A stretch of DNA of 64,000 bases from Rhyacophila brunnea (taxonomy: Eukaryota; Arthropoda; Insecta; Trichoptera; Rhyacophilidae): positions 1 to 64,000 of the forward strand of contig JAGYXB010001332.1 of assembly GCA_022495005.1 (NCBI GenBank). Reading direction: 5' to 3'. Below, one piece after another: positions 10,931-23,241 of the stretch (position 1 is the stretch's first letter; every line of letters starts with the position of its first letter). Both the position numbers and the translations under genes were made by a program. The notes beneath the pieces were generated by a model, which searched no databases, was not told the DNA's origin, and saw only the letters and a program-made list of their open reading frames with translations.

Positions 10931-11819
10931 TAAACAAATATGTACTAACACTAGTATTTATGTAAACAGGTACTTATCAGGATAATATTTGCCAAATATT
11001 TTACAGGAGGCTACAATTTGTCAAAATAAAATTTATTATAAGTAGGCAAGTACTTTACTAATGGACGCTGCATAATTATGAACAATAAAAGATCCGTCCT
11101 AAACGACCCAGCCCATATATATTTGGGTCTGCTCTAAGATCTAACTCCTCTCTTTGCAGATAAATACTACTGTTGAAAATCGTTTTTGACATTAAAAATG
11201 ATAATTTTATGGAGTATTTTGTCAGATATAAAAAAAACCCAAGATATCATTCTTTACCTATCTACATAAGTATTATAGTTATATTATGTCCCTTTTAAAG
11301 GAAATTTAAAACTGAAGTATCAAGAGACATATTTTTCCATATTGAATCACACATACTGTTGAAAAACCATACCGATGCGATTCTTGTTAATTTATTATGA
11401 GAATTGTATGTTAGGTAGCTGACTCGCGACCACCCAAACCAACTGTCATTCACAGAATAATATGGCACATAAGGTATTTAATACAAGTTCTTTAGTTAGA
11501 TTGCAGAAAATTCACCATATTTTCTGGAATCTGATTACTTAAATATGTTTAGAAAGTCATAATTTATTATCAACAGTGTTATTACGAGAGCAACGATTTA
11601 TTAAGACTAATAGATACATTAGTCACCCTGTTAAAAATTAATGCTGGTATATAATTTAATTGTCACTTAAAACTTAAATATTGTATGTAGCGTTTCATTT
11701 TATTGGTAAAATATACCTACACAAGGTAGGTACAAAAGGTCAGTATGTTGATTTTCAAACAAATAGGTGTAGGTACTATTTTACCTTTTTATGAGAAGTT
11801 TTAAGCTGTTGAACGTTAT
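10931..11819. other. Intronic sequence, no element recognised
   Basis: AT-rich; no coding similarity, terminal repeats or RNA gene seen. Confidence 0.4.
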
Positions 11820-12494
11820 GCCGAGTACTCATTAGCGAGACGTAAGGCATAAAGCCCACCAAAAAAGCGCTCGGTGCGCTCACTACTGAGTTGGCCCCCT
11901 CCCACCCGCGCATTACCCTTCACCTATGTAATAAGGGGCCCAAGAAGCACAAAATAATTATTATCAGCGTCTCTCATAGAGTCATAACAAAGCAATAAAA
12001 ATATTATATTATTTCTCGGGGCTTGTAATTAATATTCACGATGACATCATTCTACCAGCGAAATATTGGACACGCAGCAAACTAAACAATGGGTTCACTG
12101 TTATTAAATAATGGCTTCTCGCCCGTCTATCGATGACGCTTCCAGAAGCGTGATTTTGCTTGCCATGTTCAATGAATGGACTACGTTGTATTTTCGTTAA
12201 TTCGTATCGCTGATAAGCCAAAAAACGATGAATCATGGGGCACGCGGGCACAATGCGTCGTTAAATCCAGTGTGCGCTGGCGTCTTTGATTACGTTGTAT
12301 TTGCGATGATTCACATAGAATATGCGCGAGCGCAAGTCCGCTTTAGTGGACTTAATGTCTAACTGTGACCATTGCAGATACAGTAACCAATGGACGCGAA
12401 ATAATTAGTTCGCATCTAGATAATGTCATTGCATCTAGAGTTGGTTACAGTATCTGGAACGGTTACAGTTACGGCTCGCTAATGAGTTCCCGGC
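11820..12494. mobile_element. TIR element, about 675 bp, superfamily unknown
   Basis: Ends GCCGAGTACTCATTAGCGAG (from 11820) and its imperfect inverse ending at 12494 (reverse complement GCCGGGAACTCATTAGCGAG), continuing as CGTAA. A second 25-bp inverted repeat, GTAACCA...CAGATAC type, lies inside the right half at 12365-12389 and 12442-12466. No clear target duplication was found and the internal minus-strand frame has no recognised similarity. Confidence 0.5.
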
Positions 12495-13282
12495 TTTAGA
12501 TTTAAAGTTTTCTGCCAGATGAAAATTTTGCAAGATACTTATTTATTTTAATAATCTGGCAAGAAGAACGCTTAGTTGGCAACGTTGCACGCGACTGTAT
12601 ATTTAATAAGTCTGTTTATGTTGTATGCATTATATAAATAGAAAGCATTATATTATTATGTAATCAATACCTACATTACAATAGGGGTGATTATTGAAAA
12701 ATCGTATTAACACTTGGATTTTTTCTATGTTAGAGTGTTCTGGTATTAGTATGTAAGTCAATGATACGTAATTTTAAAAGTTTAGGTACCTACAAGTATT
12801 TTGATGTTTTACTTTTTTGAATACCATGGATAGTGCAGAATGCAGATCGTACGATTAGTCATTGCGTCCGGGTGCATTCGGCCACCAACCGATGATTTTA
12901 TCAGAATCATTATTGTGTTATGATACATTACAGTGCGTGTAAGCTAAATAAAGTGATTGAATTCATTTTTTCATGGTATGCTTACCCGCCGAAGCCGAAA
13001 GTTGCCGAACACTCGTATATTACCGAAAATTCCCGAACGATCAGAACAGGATCGGAACTTACCGGTAGTGTCGTTTTTTCACATAAACAAAACGTCTATT
13101 CAATATTGTTAGTATTAAGGACATTTCGTAGTCTTTGTATTTCTTGCATTTAATGGCCTGACCGTCATTAATTCAGAAACAAAATCCCGCTTCATAGTCT
13201 TGGTTTAATATGGCTATAGATGACTATCTTTACATTTCTATTTTATTTATCTGTTCTGGGGCGACGCGTCATAAACATCGCG
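12495..13282. other. Intronic sequence, no element recognised
   Basis: AT-rich intron. A slightly GC-richer patch around 12985-13070 (repeated CCGAA strings) has no recognised origin. Confidence 0.4.
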
Positions 13283-13284
13283 TA

Positions 13285-13379
13285 GGGCCGTCAACAAAAT
13301 TGTCGATACTTTGATATCGATACCCTTTCGTCTGATACCGATATTTTGGCATTGATACTTTCTTTCGATATGACGGCCC
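13285..13379. mobile_element. 95-bp TA-flanked mini-MITE
   Basis: TA-GGGCCGTCA at 13283-13293 and TGACGGCCC-TA at 13371-13381 form short terminal inverted repeats with TA on each side. The interior is made of ATCGATA/ATACCGATA-like repeats. Tc1/mariner-type target preference is inferred from the flanking TA only. Confidence 0.5.
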
Positions 13380-13984
13380 TATTCTCTTCTGCTTTCCTCC
13401 GTGAATGGTTGGTTTTCCGGTCTTTCCGCGTTAAGCCAAACATGCACAGTTCCACGCCGTGCTAAGTGACACTTTTTAACGACGCTATTTTAATACAAAG
13501 GTCACTGAATAAAAATGACCGCGTTGAGCCTACTTACAAATTGTGTTTTGTCAATTTTTTGCTTATAATTTTATAACACGATTTACTAAAAGCGAATGAT
13601 TGATGGACTTTTTTTTTGTCACATCAACGATCGATTTTGCAATTAACCCACTTAGGTGTCGATTGCAAATAAAATAATTGAGTCACCTAATTTCACAATT
13701 TAAAAAAAATAAAATAACACAAGTAAGTAGCTTCTTATTTAGATTCACAGCACGGTTGATTGCGATAATTATTTTACCTCGAATACGTTTTTTTTTTCAT
13801 TTCACAAATTTAAAAACGTTTAATTTTTCATTATTTGCAGCACCAAACACCTCTCTACTATTATCTAGTTACAGAATTATAAGAAGGTAAGTACCTGTGG
13901 ATGTTTTTAGTAACCGGAGTCTCTAATGTAAGATACACAGGTACTTAGTAACCAAGTTTTCCAAAAATATCGAGGACAGAACAT

Positions 13985-14095
13985 ACCTAACTTTTACGTA
14001 ATTAATTATAGTTCGTTTTGTCGTGAACGCTTTGGATTTATAATTTGTTATGTTCATTATATGTAAAATAAATAAATTTGATTTGATTTGATTAT
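13985..14095 (+). repeat. LINE 3' UTR and tail with TTGA repeats
   Basis: GTGAACGCTTTGGATTTATA, then AATAAATAAATTTGATTTGATTTGA. The same layout occurs at 36465-36530, 52118-52185 and, after a coding C-terminus, at 22290-22350, so this is the 3' end of one non-LTR family (CR1/Jockey-like by inference), here without coding sequence. Confidence 0.5.
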
Positions 14096-14305
14096 AAAAG
14101 AAGCTGAAAAGATGTCTTTCATACCGAATGGGTTGTTTAAGGTGCCATTACTGATATTTAGGTACTAACTGTACCTATTAGTATTACAACATGGACTATG
14201 AAAGAAATTTCTGCTCATCTCATATGACTGGAAGCTAGTGTGGCTGTATACAAATATGCTGCGGTCTCCAAGAATGGACGTGGCATCCAAAACAGCTGTT
14301 CTGAT

Positions 14306-14954
14306 CAGTGTTGCCAACTGTAGTTGACAAAAACATGCCGGACGGGGTATGAAAATAAACTATTTGGCAGGAAAAAACGCTAGATTTTGTAAAAATAAAA
14401 TTGCAAGTAAATTTACTTATTCTACCAAGAAGTCGGAAGAATCGAAATAAAGTGCAAAAATCTAAAAAATGTCGATCTGTTTAAAAACCACACATTTTAA
14501 GAGAGTTATATTTAAAAAAATTACAACAAATACCTATATTGTGTCGACGGCGTTCAAGTTTCGTTTCGTGTTTGAAGACAAGAGCTTCTTTCTTGTAGGA
14601 CAGATATAGATACTTAAAGAACTTACCGTTTAGGTTAGATGAATAATTATTGTTAATTTTTATAAAACACAAAAACATTAAATAATGCTGCATGAAATTG
14701 TTTCGTCGTGTTTTATTTCTCACTAAAATATGTACCGACCCTTCCTCTGCATTAAGTATCTGATAGTCAGAAATTTGATACACATGAAAATAAATAAACT
14801 AAATATCTATCGTTTTTCAACACATTTAAAGCTGTTGGAGGCATCAAAAAACGCTAGTAAAAACGCCACAAGCCAGATGCGTTTTTTACAAGCTAGATGC
14901 CTATCGAAAAATGCTAGATCTGTTAAGAAAATCGCTAATTTATTGGCAACGCTG
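14306..14954. mobile_element. hAT element, non-autonomous, 649 bp
   Basis: Left end CAGTGTTGCCAACTG (14306), right end ATTGGCAACGCTG (14954). The 8-bp flanks GTTCTGAT and GTTGTGAT differ at one position, a target duplication. Subterminal repeats of AAAACGCTAGAT type occur near 14365-14385, 14850-14865, 14905-14918 and 14930. No transposase coding was recognised. Confidence 0.7.
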
Positions 14955-15872
14955 GTTGTGATAAAAAGTAGAGAACTCCTGCCATATTGGGAACTCTCCA
15001 TGTACTCATTTTGAACATGTTAGGGAAACGGAAAGACTTAGAGGGGCTGCCAGAACGTGAACTTCTTGCTTAAAACATATTTGTAGTTCCCTTAGTAGAA
15101 AACCATTTCCGGGCAACAGATAATAATGATGTATGTATTCGCCATATAGCGGATCTGTTAATGCACGGATAACAATAATGTTTAGAAAAAATTTCCCTGA
15201 TTTTAAGGTGGGTCGTTTTTGACTACATGAACCGTTGTAATGGGTAGGCGTGAAAAACCGCACTACAATGCACTTCCTCGATGCACTTTCCCACCAATAT
15301 AAAATCCGCTGGATCGGCGAATTGGTCAGACGGAAATAAGCAGCTAGGGGAGGCATTCATCCCGCAGTGGGTCGACCCCGGATCACATTGATATTTTTAA
15401 AAGTTTACCATTAAGCTAAGCGTGAATTGTCCCATCTGATTTGTGACCGTTGGTTGCCTCAAAGCAGCTGCCTCTATTATTTTTGCATACAAAGTGTGCT
15501 CAATCACCGATTCGGAATAAATTAAGTCGCTGCTCTTCACAATTGCACGGCTGATTCTTCATGAGAACGTGCCGATTTATGTGTAAGGGGTTTCAACATC
15601 ACAGTATCGTCTCTCGCTTTGTTGATCCGTAATAAATGCCTCACACGCCGCTTTTGCGACTAAGATAAAAAATAACTAGGAAGAGATTCCGTACTCTGTG
15701 TCTTTCTTATTTGATATTATCCAAGATTTGTCTATTTATTCATAATTCGAGAGCAAAATTGAATACATACATACACATAGCATTCTTTTATTGCCTCTGC
15801 TGTCGCAAATTCTTCCCAAGAAAACTCTCTGGTCATCTTATTGAATCTCCGCCACGAAAGCAGCTAACATTA
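14955..15872. other. Intronic sequence, no element recognised
   Basis: No recognisable coding, repeats or RNA gene. Frames of 60-116 codons on both strands look like chance ORFs. Confidence 0.4.
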
Positions 15873-16168
15873 GGCCCGTTTCAGACGGGACACCGGTGTC
15901 GCGCTCGATATAATATAGGAGACCTTTGTATTATGTTTATGAACGCCCCAGAGCTAATTAGTCAACGCATAATTTCGCGATATAAATTAGAACATAAAAC
16001 TGGCTGCGGTAATAAAAACAAGTGTATCTGCGGCTTGAGAATGTAGCGGCCGACGGAAAAGGTACCGGACACGCGTTGACTCATTTGCTCTGGGGCGTTG
16101 ATAAACATACTACAAAGGCCTGCTATATTATATCGAGCGCGACACCGGTGTCCTGTTTGAAACGAGCC
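15873..16168. mobile_element. PIF/Harbinger-type MITE, ~82-bp or longer TIRs
   Basis: Left arm starts GGCCCGTTTCAGACGGGACA, right arm ends as its inverse (reverse complement GGCTCGTTTCAAACAGGACA). The arms match for over 80 bp through CACCGGTGTCGCGCTCGATA and CAACGCCCCAGAGC. TTA flanks both ends (15870-15872, 16169-16171), the trinucleotide target typical of PIF/Harbinger. It could fold into a long hairpin. Confidence 0.7.
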
Positions 16169-16171
16169 TTA

Positions 16172-18165
16172 TTTAGTTGTGTCTCATTAAGTATGTAGTC
16201 AAGGATTTTTCGTTTCTATAATTTTCAATGTTAAATCAATCGACCTAACCATTCATTCATGCTTTGTTTGATAGTTTTCCCGACCTATACTCAGTGTAAA
16301 TGCGAATTCACCCTTGTAATGCGGCGCTTTTTTTTCGTATCAATCAAAGATGTTGAAGAAGATCGTCTTTTATAGAACCTATCGAACTAAACATAATAAA
16401 TTTGAGCAAAAAAGCACGCCTGGTCTACTGATGAGGTTAACTGCGACTGACTTCGCATTGAATGTTCATTTGAAGAGGACTTCCCACTTATATACTATGA
16501 GATTTATTCGCCAATTGGCAGAGTAGATAATCAGCAAATAAATAATACAATATTACGGCATTATTTGAAATACACATCTTTTAAAATCGTTCAACGAAGT
16601 GAGTAAACACGATGAATATGAAAAAGTGGCAGCCATTCCTTGAGTTATGAAATAGGAACTGCCAACTTAGTGTGGTTAATATCTGTGCAGTTTACCAAAT
16701 CAACGATACTTCGGTAAATGCGTTCAAATGTCACGATTTAATGGTTTACTGTTACTGTTAAAGTTTAGTAAAATTTAGAAGTCCGACTAACACAACTTTA
16801 TCTAGCTTTTGTATTGCTATAGCTTAATAAGCCTAATATATAGTAATATTATAATATGGTGTTTGCTTGAAAGCCTACTAAATAGTAGCGCCATCGACAT
16901 AAATGTATTCCATTACAATATACTGACATAAATTCCAACAGAGTGTACTAGGGTAGGGACATATTTAACGATATATTGAATTAAATTTAATAAAATGTCC
17001 TGCTATATGCAAATCGCCACCCGGCTGCAACATGGCGACTGTTTATTTATTTTGTACACTTGCGACTTGCGGGAAGAGCTGTGGAATCTTTCAGTTTTTA
17101 AAAATCGGGTCCAATGAAAAAAAAACGCTTAGGGTTCGAGTTTGTCGAACTAAACTAAATTTTGAAACCGCGGTTTCGGGGTTCGATTCTTCAGTAAAAT
17201 CTAACCTTTCCCTGCCAAATGAACATTAGAGTAAATTCTAAGAGATTTTGCATGTGTGCCTACATTAATTTTATGTTTGACGTTTCGAATGTAAATCTCC
17301 CTATCGCGGGACAGTCGCATCTGATCACCATCACATTGGACATTGAGCCACTTGAGGTCGCATAGCTTAGAGAATTTTAATATGCTTTCTCCTTCTACTA
17401 ATTGTTCTCTGTCTGTCCCTGCATTATGACCTGAAGTAAATCATACTTACTAATGTTGGGCGAAAAATTGTGTACAATAATGTACGAGGAACCCTATCAC
17501 TGCAATGGGGTTTCGGTTTCATTACATTTTAGAAATTATGACATGACGGTTACGGTACTGTTTGTGCGGTTCTCGTGGTTCCGGGTTCGGCTCTGATATC
17601 GTTAACAGCTCTGCTTGTGAGTCGGCATCGTCCATCGACGATAGCCAGCTGCGTAGCCTCTGTTCAGCTCAAAGATCAGTTATTTTCGTAAAAATACTCA
17701 ATTTTATAAAACCATCGTTTGCATGACGTTACTTTCTTGCGGTATTATCGAATAATACTTTCTTTTATGTCTACGTGAATAAATATTGCACGTCAAAGAG
17801 TGTAAAGTTCGAACACAGTTATTTCGATTTCATATGGGTGGTTTCTAAAACTTATTGTTTTTATGTAGGTATTTTGCGTGTATGTCTTTTTCAATGGTAT
17901 CAATAATAAGTAATAACCAAATTGAATTGACACCAATACAATGCACAAACAAACAATCCCAATCTTCGACGTGTTTTGAATAACATTTTAAAACCATTCC
18001 ATTTGTCTTAATTACTCAATTATCCATAAAATATATGACCAAACTGAAAATCGATTAAATCAGAATTCAGATGCTAATTATAGAACACTTGAATTTTTCT
18101 CCGCCATTTTGGAATGTAGGGGAACCTGAGTAAATTTTGAATCAGCTAAATATCATAATGACCCC
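16172..18165. other. Intronic sequence, no element recognised
   Basis: AT-rich; no coding similarity or long repeats seen in either strand. Confidence 0.4.
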
Positions 18166-18294
18166 AATGGCCCGAAGACAGTACTAACCATCACGTCACG
18201 TATTGTTACGCTGATATAGAGATAGCGAATCAGTATATCTATCTCTATTTCAACGTGACAGCACGTGACGTGATTGTAATGTATTCGGGCCATT
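18166..18294. mobile_element. 129-bp hairpin MITE
   Basis: AATGGCCCGAAGACA...CACGTCACGT and its inverse, ACGTGACGTGATTG...TTCGGGCCATT, form arms of about 55 bp meeting at CTATCTCTATT. Superfamily unknown. Confidence 0.6.
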
Positions 18295-20636
18295 AGGATA
18301 TGTCTATTCATCATGCTAATGCTCATGCTTCTATACAAAAGTGCACAATTTTTCAGCCATGTCGCTGGACTGTATTCTGTTGAGGTTGGCAGTCTGAACA
18401 GCGATAATTTTTATTTTCCAATATACCTACTTAACTTTATAAGTTTATTCGTTTACTAAGCTGCAGTGGCCGGTCATTTAAAAAATGACCAGTCTTTCTT
18501 TAATATAAAAAAAAACTTATGTACATTATGGTTTCAAGGTTTCTATAATTTCTTATAGAAAATTCGGTTATATGTACGCATCCAATGGCATGGGTGATGC
18601 CCTACTACTCATACCATATTATCGATGACGAAATATTTTTTTCGAAACCGAAGGTAACGCAACTAAATTGATCGTGCATTATTGCTTGTCTATGTTTAGG
18701 AACACCGACATAATTCAAGACTGATAATAATAATATTGGATATTTAAAATGCCTACCGTTGGCCTAATCGAAATTTCTTTCAATGACTACATCGGGCTAA
18801 GATATTCTACTCAAGTAAGTTTTTTTTTGTTTTATTTGTCAATGGATCGGTCACGATTTGTTTGTTGTGTATGGCATGTGTTAAATTTTAACATTAAATC
18901 ATATCCTTTTATAATAATACAATAATCGGTGATCAAATATTGATTATGCTAATTTTTATTCTTAGCACGATGTTTGCTGTTGACTAGTTGGTACGAAGCT
19001 TTCTGGTGACTCGCATTCACATAGTGCTGTGTTTTACAATAATTGGATTAATCTGTACAAGAATTTTATGTCTGCGACTAAATTTGGAAAAGAAAAACAT
19101 GACCGTTTAGTCTTTAGTCAGTACTCTAATCGTCCCCACGTACGTTCATATTATGCATGTTTTTGGCAGCGAAAGCTGACACAATACGAAATGATTTACG
19201 TATAAACTGGACAAAAATGCTTGTACGAAGAAAAATTGGTCGAACACATAACGCCGATTCACAATTAGCAGAAAGTATTCAAGCCAACTACAATTTTCGT
19301 CCATCAAATTTACTCTATACCAAATGGGTAATTTGTACGATTTAAAAAAAATAGTATCTAGCTTTTATTTGAAATACTATTCGAAAATGTTATAGATAAA
19401 GTATAGTGGGAACTTCTGAACCAACCTTTTATTCATTATGATTTATATACAATTGTACTACTTTTAATAAAGAAAATCATAATAAAATGAGTAGGTACAC
19501 CTACCTACCGGAAGCATTCAAATATTTATTTTGAATGAATCTAAATGAAACATTGTTTTCAAATAGTTTTATCTCTAATATATATATGCTCCCAGGGTTT
19601 TTCAAAATGTTGTACTTAGGTAATTCTTCAAAATATTTTTATAATTATATAAATTAATTATTTAACTCAATGTTAAAAAATAGGTTTGATTTTGTGTCTA
19701 TAGGGGCACCTATTTGTTTTTTCGCGTTGTTAATGGAAGTCAGGCCGACGTCCAGGTTTCCTGATCCTTATTATAATAGTTGTTAATATTTTGACTATAA
19801 TGCCAACATTTCAATTCAATTCAATCATAATTATGTATATGTACCTATATCGTGACGTGAGGTAGAGTGTCGTACCCAACAATACCCGGAAAATAACGAT
19901 TTTACCTTTGTGTTTGCGGTTTGTGTATTGATCCGACATGAAGCATTGTCGAACATGATCATGTTGTCATTAATTTTTATTAAAATAGCATAGGCTTAGT
20001 CATTAAATAATCGCCTATCGTGGAATTATTGTACACACTAAGTACCGTTATTGGAAAATGACATTCTCTCATTTACGACATCTTACCCTTCTGTTTCATC
20101 TTCTTACATAAAAATAAGTTTCTGTAGGTATTTTTAATAACCGAAAAATCGAAATGATTTAAATAAGTAACTTACAGTTTGCTTTGGTTTGTTTACCATA
20201 GCGATAGATTACCGTAACTAAGCTTTTAACTCTCGACCGTTTTACCGGAAAATTATTTGAATTACGATTACACTTTCCCGTTATTGACTTTTTAACGTTT
20301 TTCAAATAGTCTGTCTAATGTCATAATAATAGTATAGGCGCGTACGTAAGTGATGATATTGATTATGGTTTTGTTGAAATTTCTGTTTCGATGTAGGAAT
20401 TAGGCTTCTTATCTATATCGGCTTAATAATCTATTGATTTTGTATTTAGTTTTTTTGTAATATCTGCAAGTTGCCTAATATATTGATAATATCTATGTCA
20501 TTCTATCTTATTTATCATCGAATTGAATGCGTGAGTAGGTAGTAACACAATATATTTTCGTGACCTTTGATCATTTGATAAGTGAAAACTGAAAAAGATT
20601 GTTTAGTTGGAAAATTAAAAAAAAATATTGAAGTAC
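18295..20636. other. Intronic sequence, no element recognised
   Basis: AT-rich with scattered homopolymers; nothing supported. Confidence 0.4.
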
Positions 20637-21010
20637 TTAGGTTAGTACTAAATTAACAATACTTCTAATTCTAACCAACGCCTCTACCTCTAGATTCACA
20701 CCACCTGTCCATAACTCAATCTTATTTTGACTCTGGGGCAGGTAGACATCTGCCTTCTTAGTGATTTTCTCACTTCTTCTTCTTTGGCCATGTCGGCCCC
20801 TCCAGCTCTTCCCATTGGGATAGTGAGCTCTCTTTGCACAATCTGCATCTCCCGTGATGTGTACCTCCAGGTACTTGAAGCTGTCGACATTCTCGATGTT
20901 TTGTCCGTCGCTAATCAGAGGGAAATCTGGATCAGGACAGGTGTTATCGCACAAAACGTTGGTTTTCTTTGCGTTGATTTTCAAACCAGTTACTCAGTTC
21001 TTTCACTATG
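20637..21010 (-). pseudogene. LINE reverse-transcriptase fragment
   Basis: The minus strand reads TGLKINAKKTNVLCDNTCPD, then ENVDSFKYLEVHITGDADC. This is the segment after the catalytic FADD box of a non-LTR reverse transcriptase (G-L-x-I-N-x-x-K-T then F-K-Y-L-G-x-x-I). The conserved G of YLG is E here. The rest is out of frame. It differs from the RTE copy at 1-2228, so it is a different LINE. Confidence 0.65.
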
Positions 21011-21066
21011 GCAAAGCAAGCTATTAAAATAACAATGGTTAGTTTCTGAAAATTGATGATTGGAGA

Positions 21067-21430
21067 CATGGTCCCCACAATGGGGGGGGGGCTTACAGGG
21101 CTCTAGCCTGGGGGCCCTGGTTTAAGGGGGGGGCGGCCTGGCGAATTGACCAGTTAAGTGAGATAAACACACATCACAAAATTGCACTAATAGTAATAAA
21201 ACGTCGCTTGCGGTGCTTGCAATTGCAATGCAATTTTTGATTATTGTTTGTCAACATTCGATATCTCCATAATTCAAGTGGGTGTAATAAAAATATTAAA
21301 AAATGGCTAAAAAATCCCCAAATTTTTACCTCGAATACAACTTGGAATACACAACTGTAGATAGTCACACTGCCTTTAACTTTACCGATAGGTAGGGGGG
21401 CCCGCCAAAGATTCTAGCCTGGGTGCCATG
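21067..21430. mobile_element. MITE with CATGG ends and CTAGCCTGGG subterminal blocks, copy i
   Basis: Left CATGGTCCCCA...CTCTAGCCTGGGGG, right inverse ...TTCTAGCCTGGGTGCCATG with GGTAGGGGGGCCCGCC beside it. The internal section GTGAGATAAACAC recurs in the copies at 32910-33312 and, inverted, within the hAT composites at 55010-55350 and 61379-61787. Confidence 0.55.
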
Positions 21431-21872
21431 ATTGCAGATGATTTTCTCGATTAATAAATATAAATTAAAGGTTTATTTTTCTCGAATTTTTCAGATTTCC
21501 TTACATATTTTCAATAAAGATTACATTGTCAAATCCTACCAAATAATTTGAATAAAAATTTATTATAAGGATAATACGATCAATAAAATGGTTGCAAAGT
21601 ATCTAACTGATGATATGTGATCAACGTGAAATTACTGGCAATCGTATGATTATTTTTTGTGTGTCGAATCATTGATTTGGTGAAAATTTGCATCGGTGAG
21701 ATATTTTTGTCGTCCTTACGCTGTAAGTGCATCGCTGCAGTCGAAATTTCGAGCACACGCGAATCGATACCAAAAGGTCATTGCGAACAGTCAAGGCTGG
21801 CTTGCAGAAGACTGCAAAGCAGGGGAGGTGTAGCATGTTCGGCGAGCCAATACACGAATAGCTGTTGGAATA

Positions 21873-22110
21873 ATTAATACATAAGTGAAACGGCAAATAA
21901 TTTTCAACAATAGGTGGGACGAAATTTCGCACTGGTCGCCAATCGGCGAACGGCAGTTGAGGTGTGAGCACGTCATTTTTTTTGTGATGGTGTGGTGTGA
22001 CGTTATGCATGTACCTACTCGAAAAAGAAAACATGTCAATGAATATATTATTATTATTACTAATTTAACAATTAACATAACACATGACAATTGCAATTAC
22101 ATGCGTGGTC
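21873..22110. mobile_element. TTAA MITE fragment, diverged copy E
   Basis: From TTAA at 21873, AGTGAAACGGCAAATAATTT and later ACATGTCAATGAATATATTA match the TTAA family copies. The right part is missing, replaced by a LINE tail at about 22140. Confidence 0.5.
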
Positions 22111-22139
22111 ACAGCCATGACATATTTTGGGTGAAAGCT

Positions 22140-22350
22140 GTTTCCTCATGTCAGGCTCACCAGGCACCAATATGCGAGGGCTGTGCGGCTGGTCAATGCA
22201 CTCCCTATAGATGTAGATATTTTTAGCGATGCATTATATATTCTGTTTTTTAAATTCTACTTGTACTTTTATTCTAAATGTCATGTTGTGAACGTTCTGA
22301 ATTAATAATTTGTTGTGTACTCAACGTGTCTTTTAAATCAATAAATAAAA
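22140..22350 (+). pseudogene. CR1/Jockey-like LINE ORF C-terminus and 3' UTR
   Basis: The frame through QYARAVRLVNALPIDVDIFS ends at a TAA near 22305. The R-L-[VW]-N-[AS]-L-P motif is characteristic of the C-terminus of CR1/Jockey-type reverse transcriptases. The following sequence, TCAATAAATAAA near 22338, matches the 3' tails at 13985, 36465 and 52118, linking those tails to this family. Confidence 0.6.
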
Positions 22351-22545
22351 GAATGTTACATTCTTAAATCATGTGAATAATTCGTTAAATAAAAAATATT
22401 TTATTACACGAGTACGTATTACGAATTAGTCATGTATCTACCTAAGTAATGAGAAGTACAAAAATATGATTATTTCTCAAATGAATGTATAAAGAAGTTC
22501 TTGCCCCATTAAATGGGTCATATCATTAATTTGTGCTATGGTTAT

Positions 22546-22894
22546 TTAAGAGCATACTTCAGTGAAAAGGCAAATAATTTTCAACTATAGGTGCGACGAA
22601 ATTTTGGACTCGCTGCCAATCGGAGAGCGACAGTCAATTTGTTTTGTGAAGGCGTCGGGGGAATTAATTCTTAAATCGTGTAAAGGTGACTAAAAAACGG
22701 TACTCATTTACTTGAAAAGGAAAACATGTCAATGAATATATTACTATTATTACTAATAGAACAATAAACACAACATTAAATGGACGCATGTTGAATTTTT
22801 ATTATGTTTTGTTCTGCACGCGTCGTTTGCACAATCTTCGCGTCGCGTAGTCACGACCGTTTTAGACCGTGCCCCAGCTGAAGTATAGCCTTAA
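22546..22894. mobile_element. TTAA-ended MITE, copy B
   Basis: TTAA-GAGCATACTTCAGTGAAA at 22546 to CAGCTGAAGTATAGCC-TTAA at 22894, same orientation as copy A at 10188-10568 and about 85% similar by eye. Non-coding. Confidence 0.65.
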
Positions 22895-23241
22895 ATATTT
22901 AGCTTTTGCACTTGTAAGTGGGCGTTGCATTTCTAAAAAGATGGCGTATCCATGCGTCCTTTAATCGTGACTAGAAAGCTTATCTCATCGTAATTGCTTT
23001 TCTGCAATATCCGATAATGAACGGTATTACTAATTTAATTCATTTTTAAGAAGAAAAAATGGGTTATACTAATCATGATTTGTTTTTGAGAAGGATTATC
23101 GCTATAGTTTCGTGGCCTGCCAATTACTGCATCTACACCATAGTTTCTTAACCGGTGGTCCGCGAAGATTTTTGTGTGGGCCGCAACTGCAGTTCAAAAA
23201 TAGTTACCTAGAAACCCAATATTTAAAGTGGGGTTGTATTA

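Noticed and set aside
13678..13890. 70-codon + frame with hydrophobic stretch
   Set aside because: Composed of AT-rich codons with no family resemblance; chance ORF.
17140..17200. GGTTCGATTC, a B-box-like string
   Set aside because: No D-arm, anticodon stem or A box in register.
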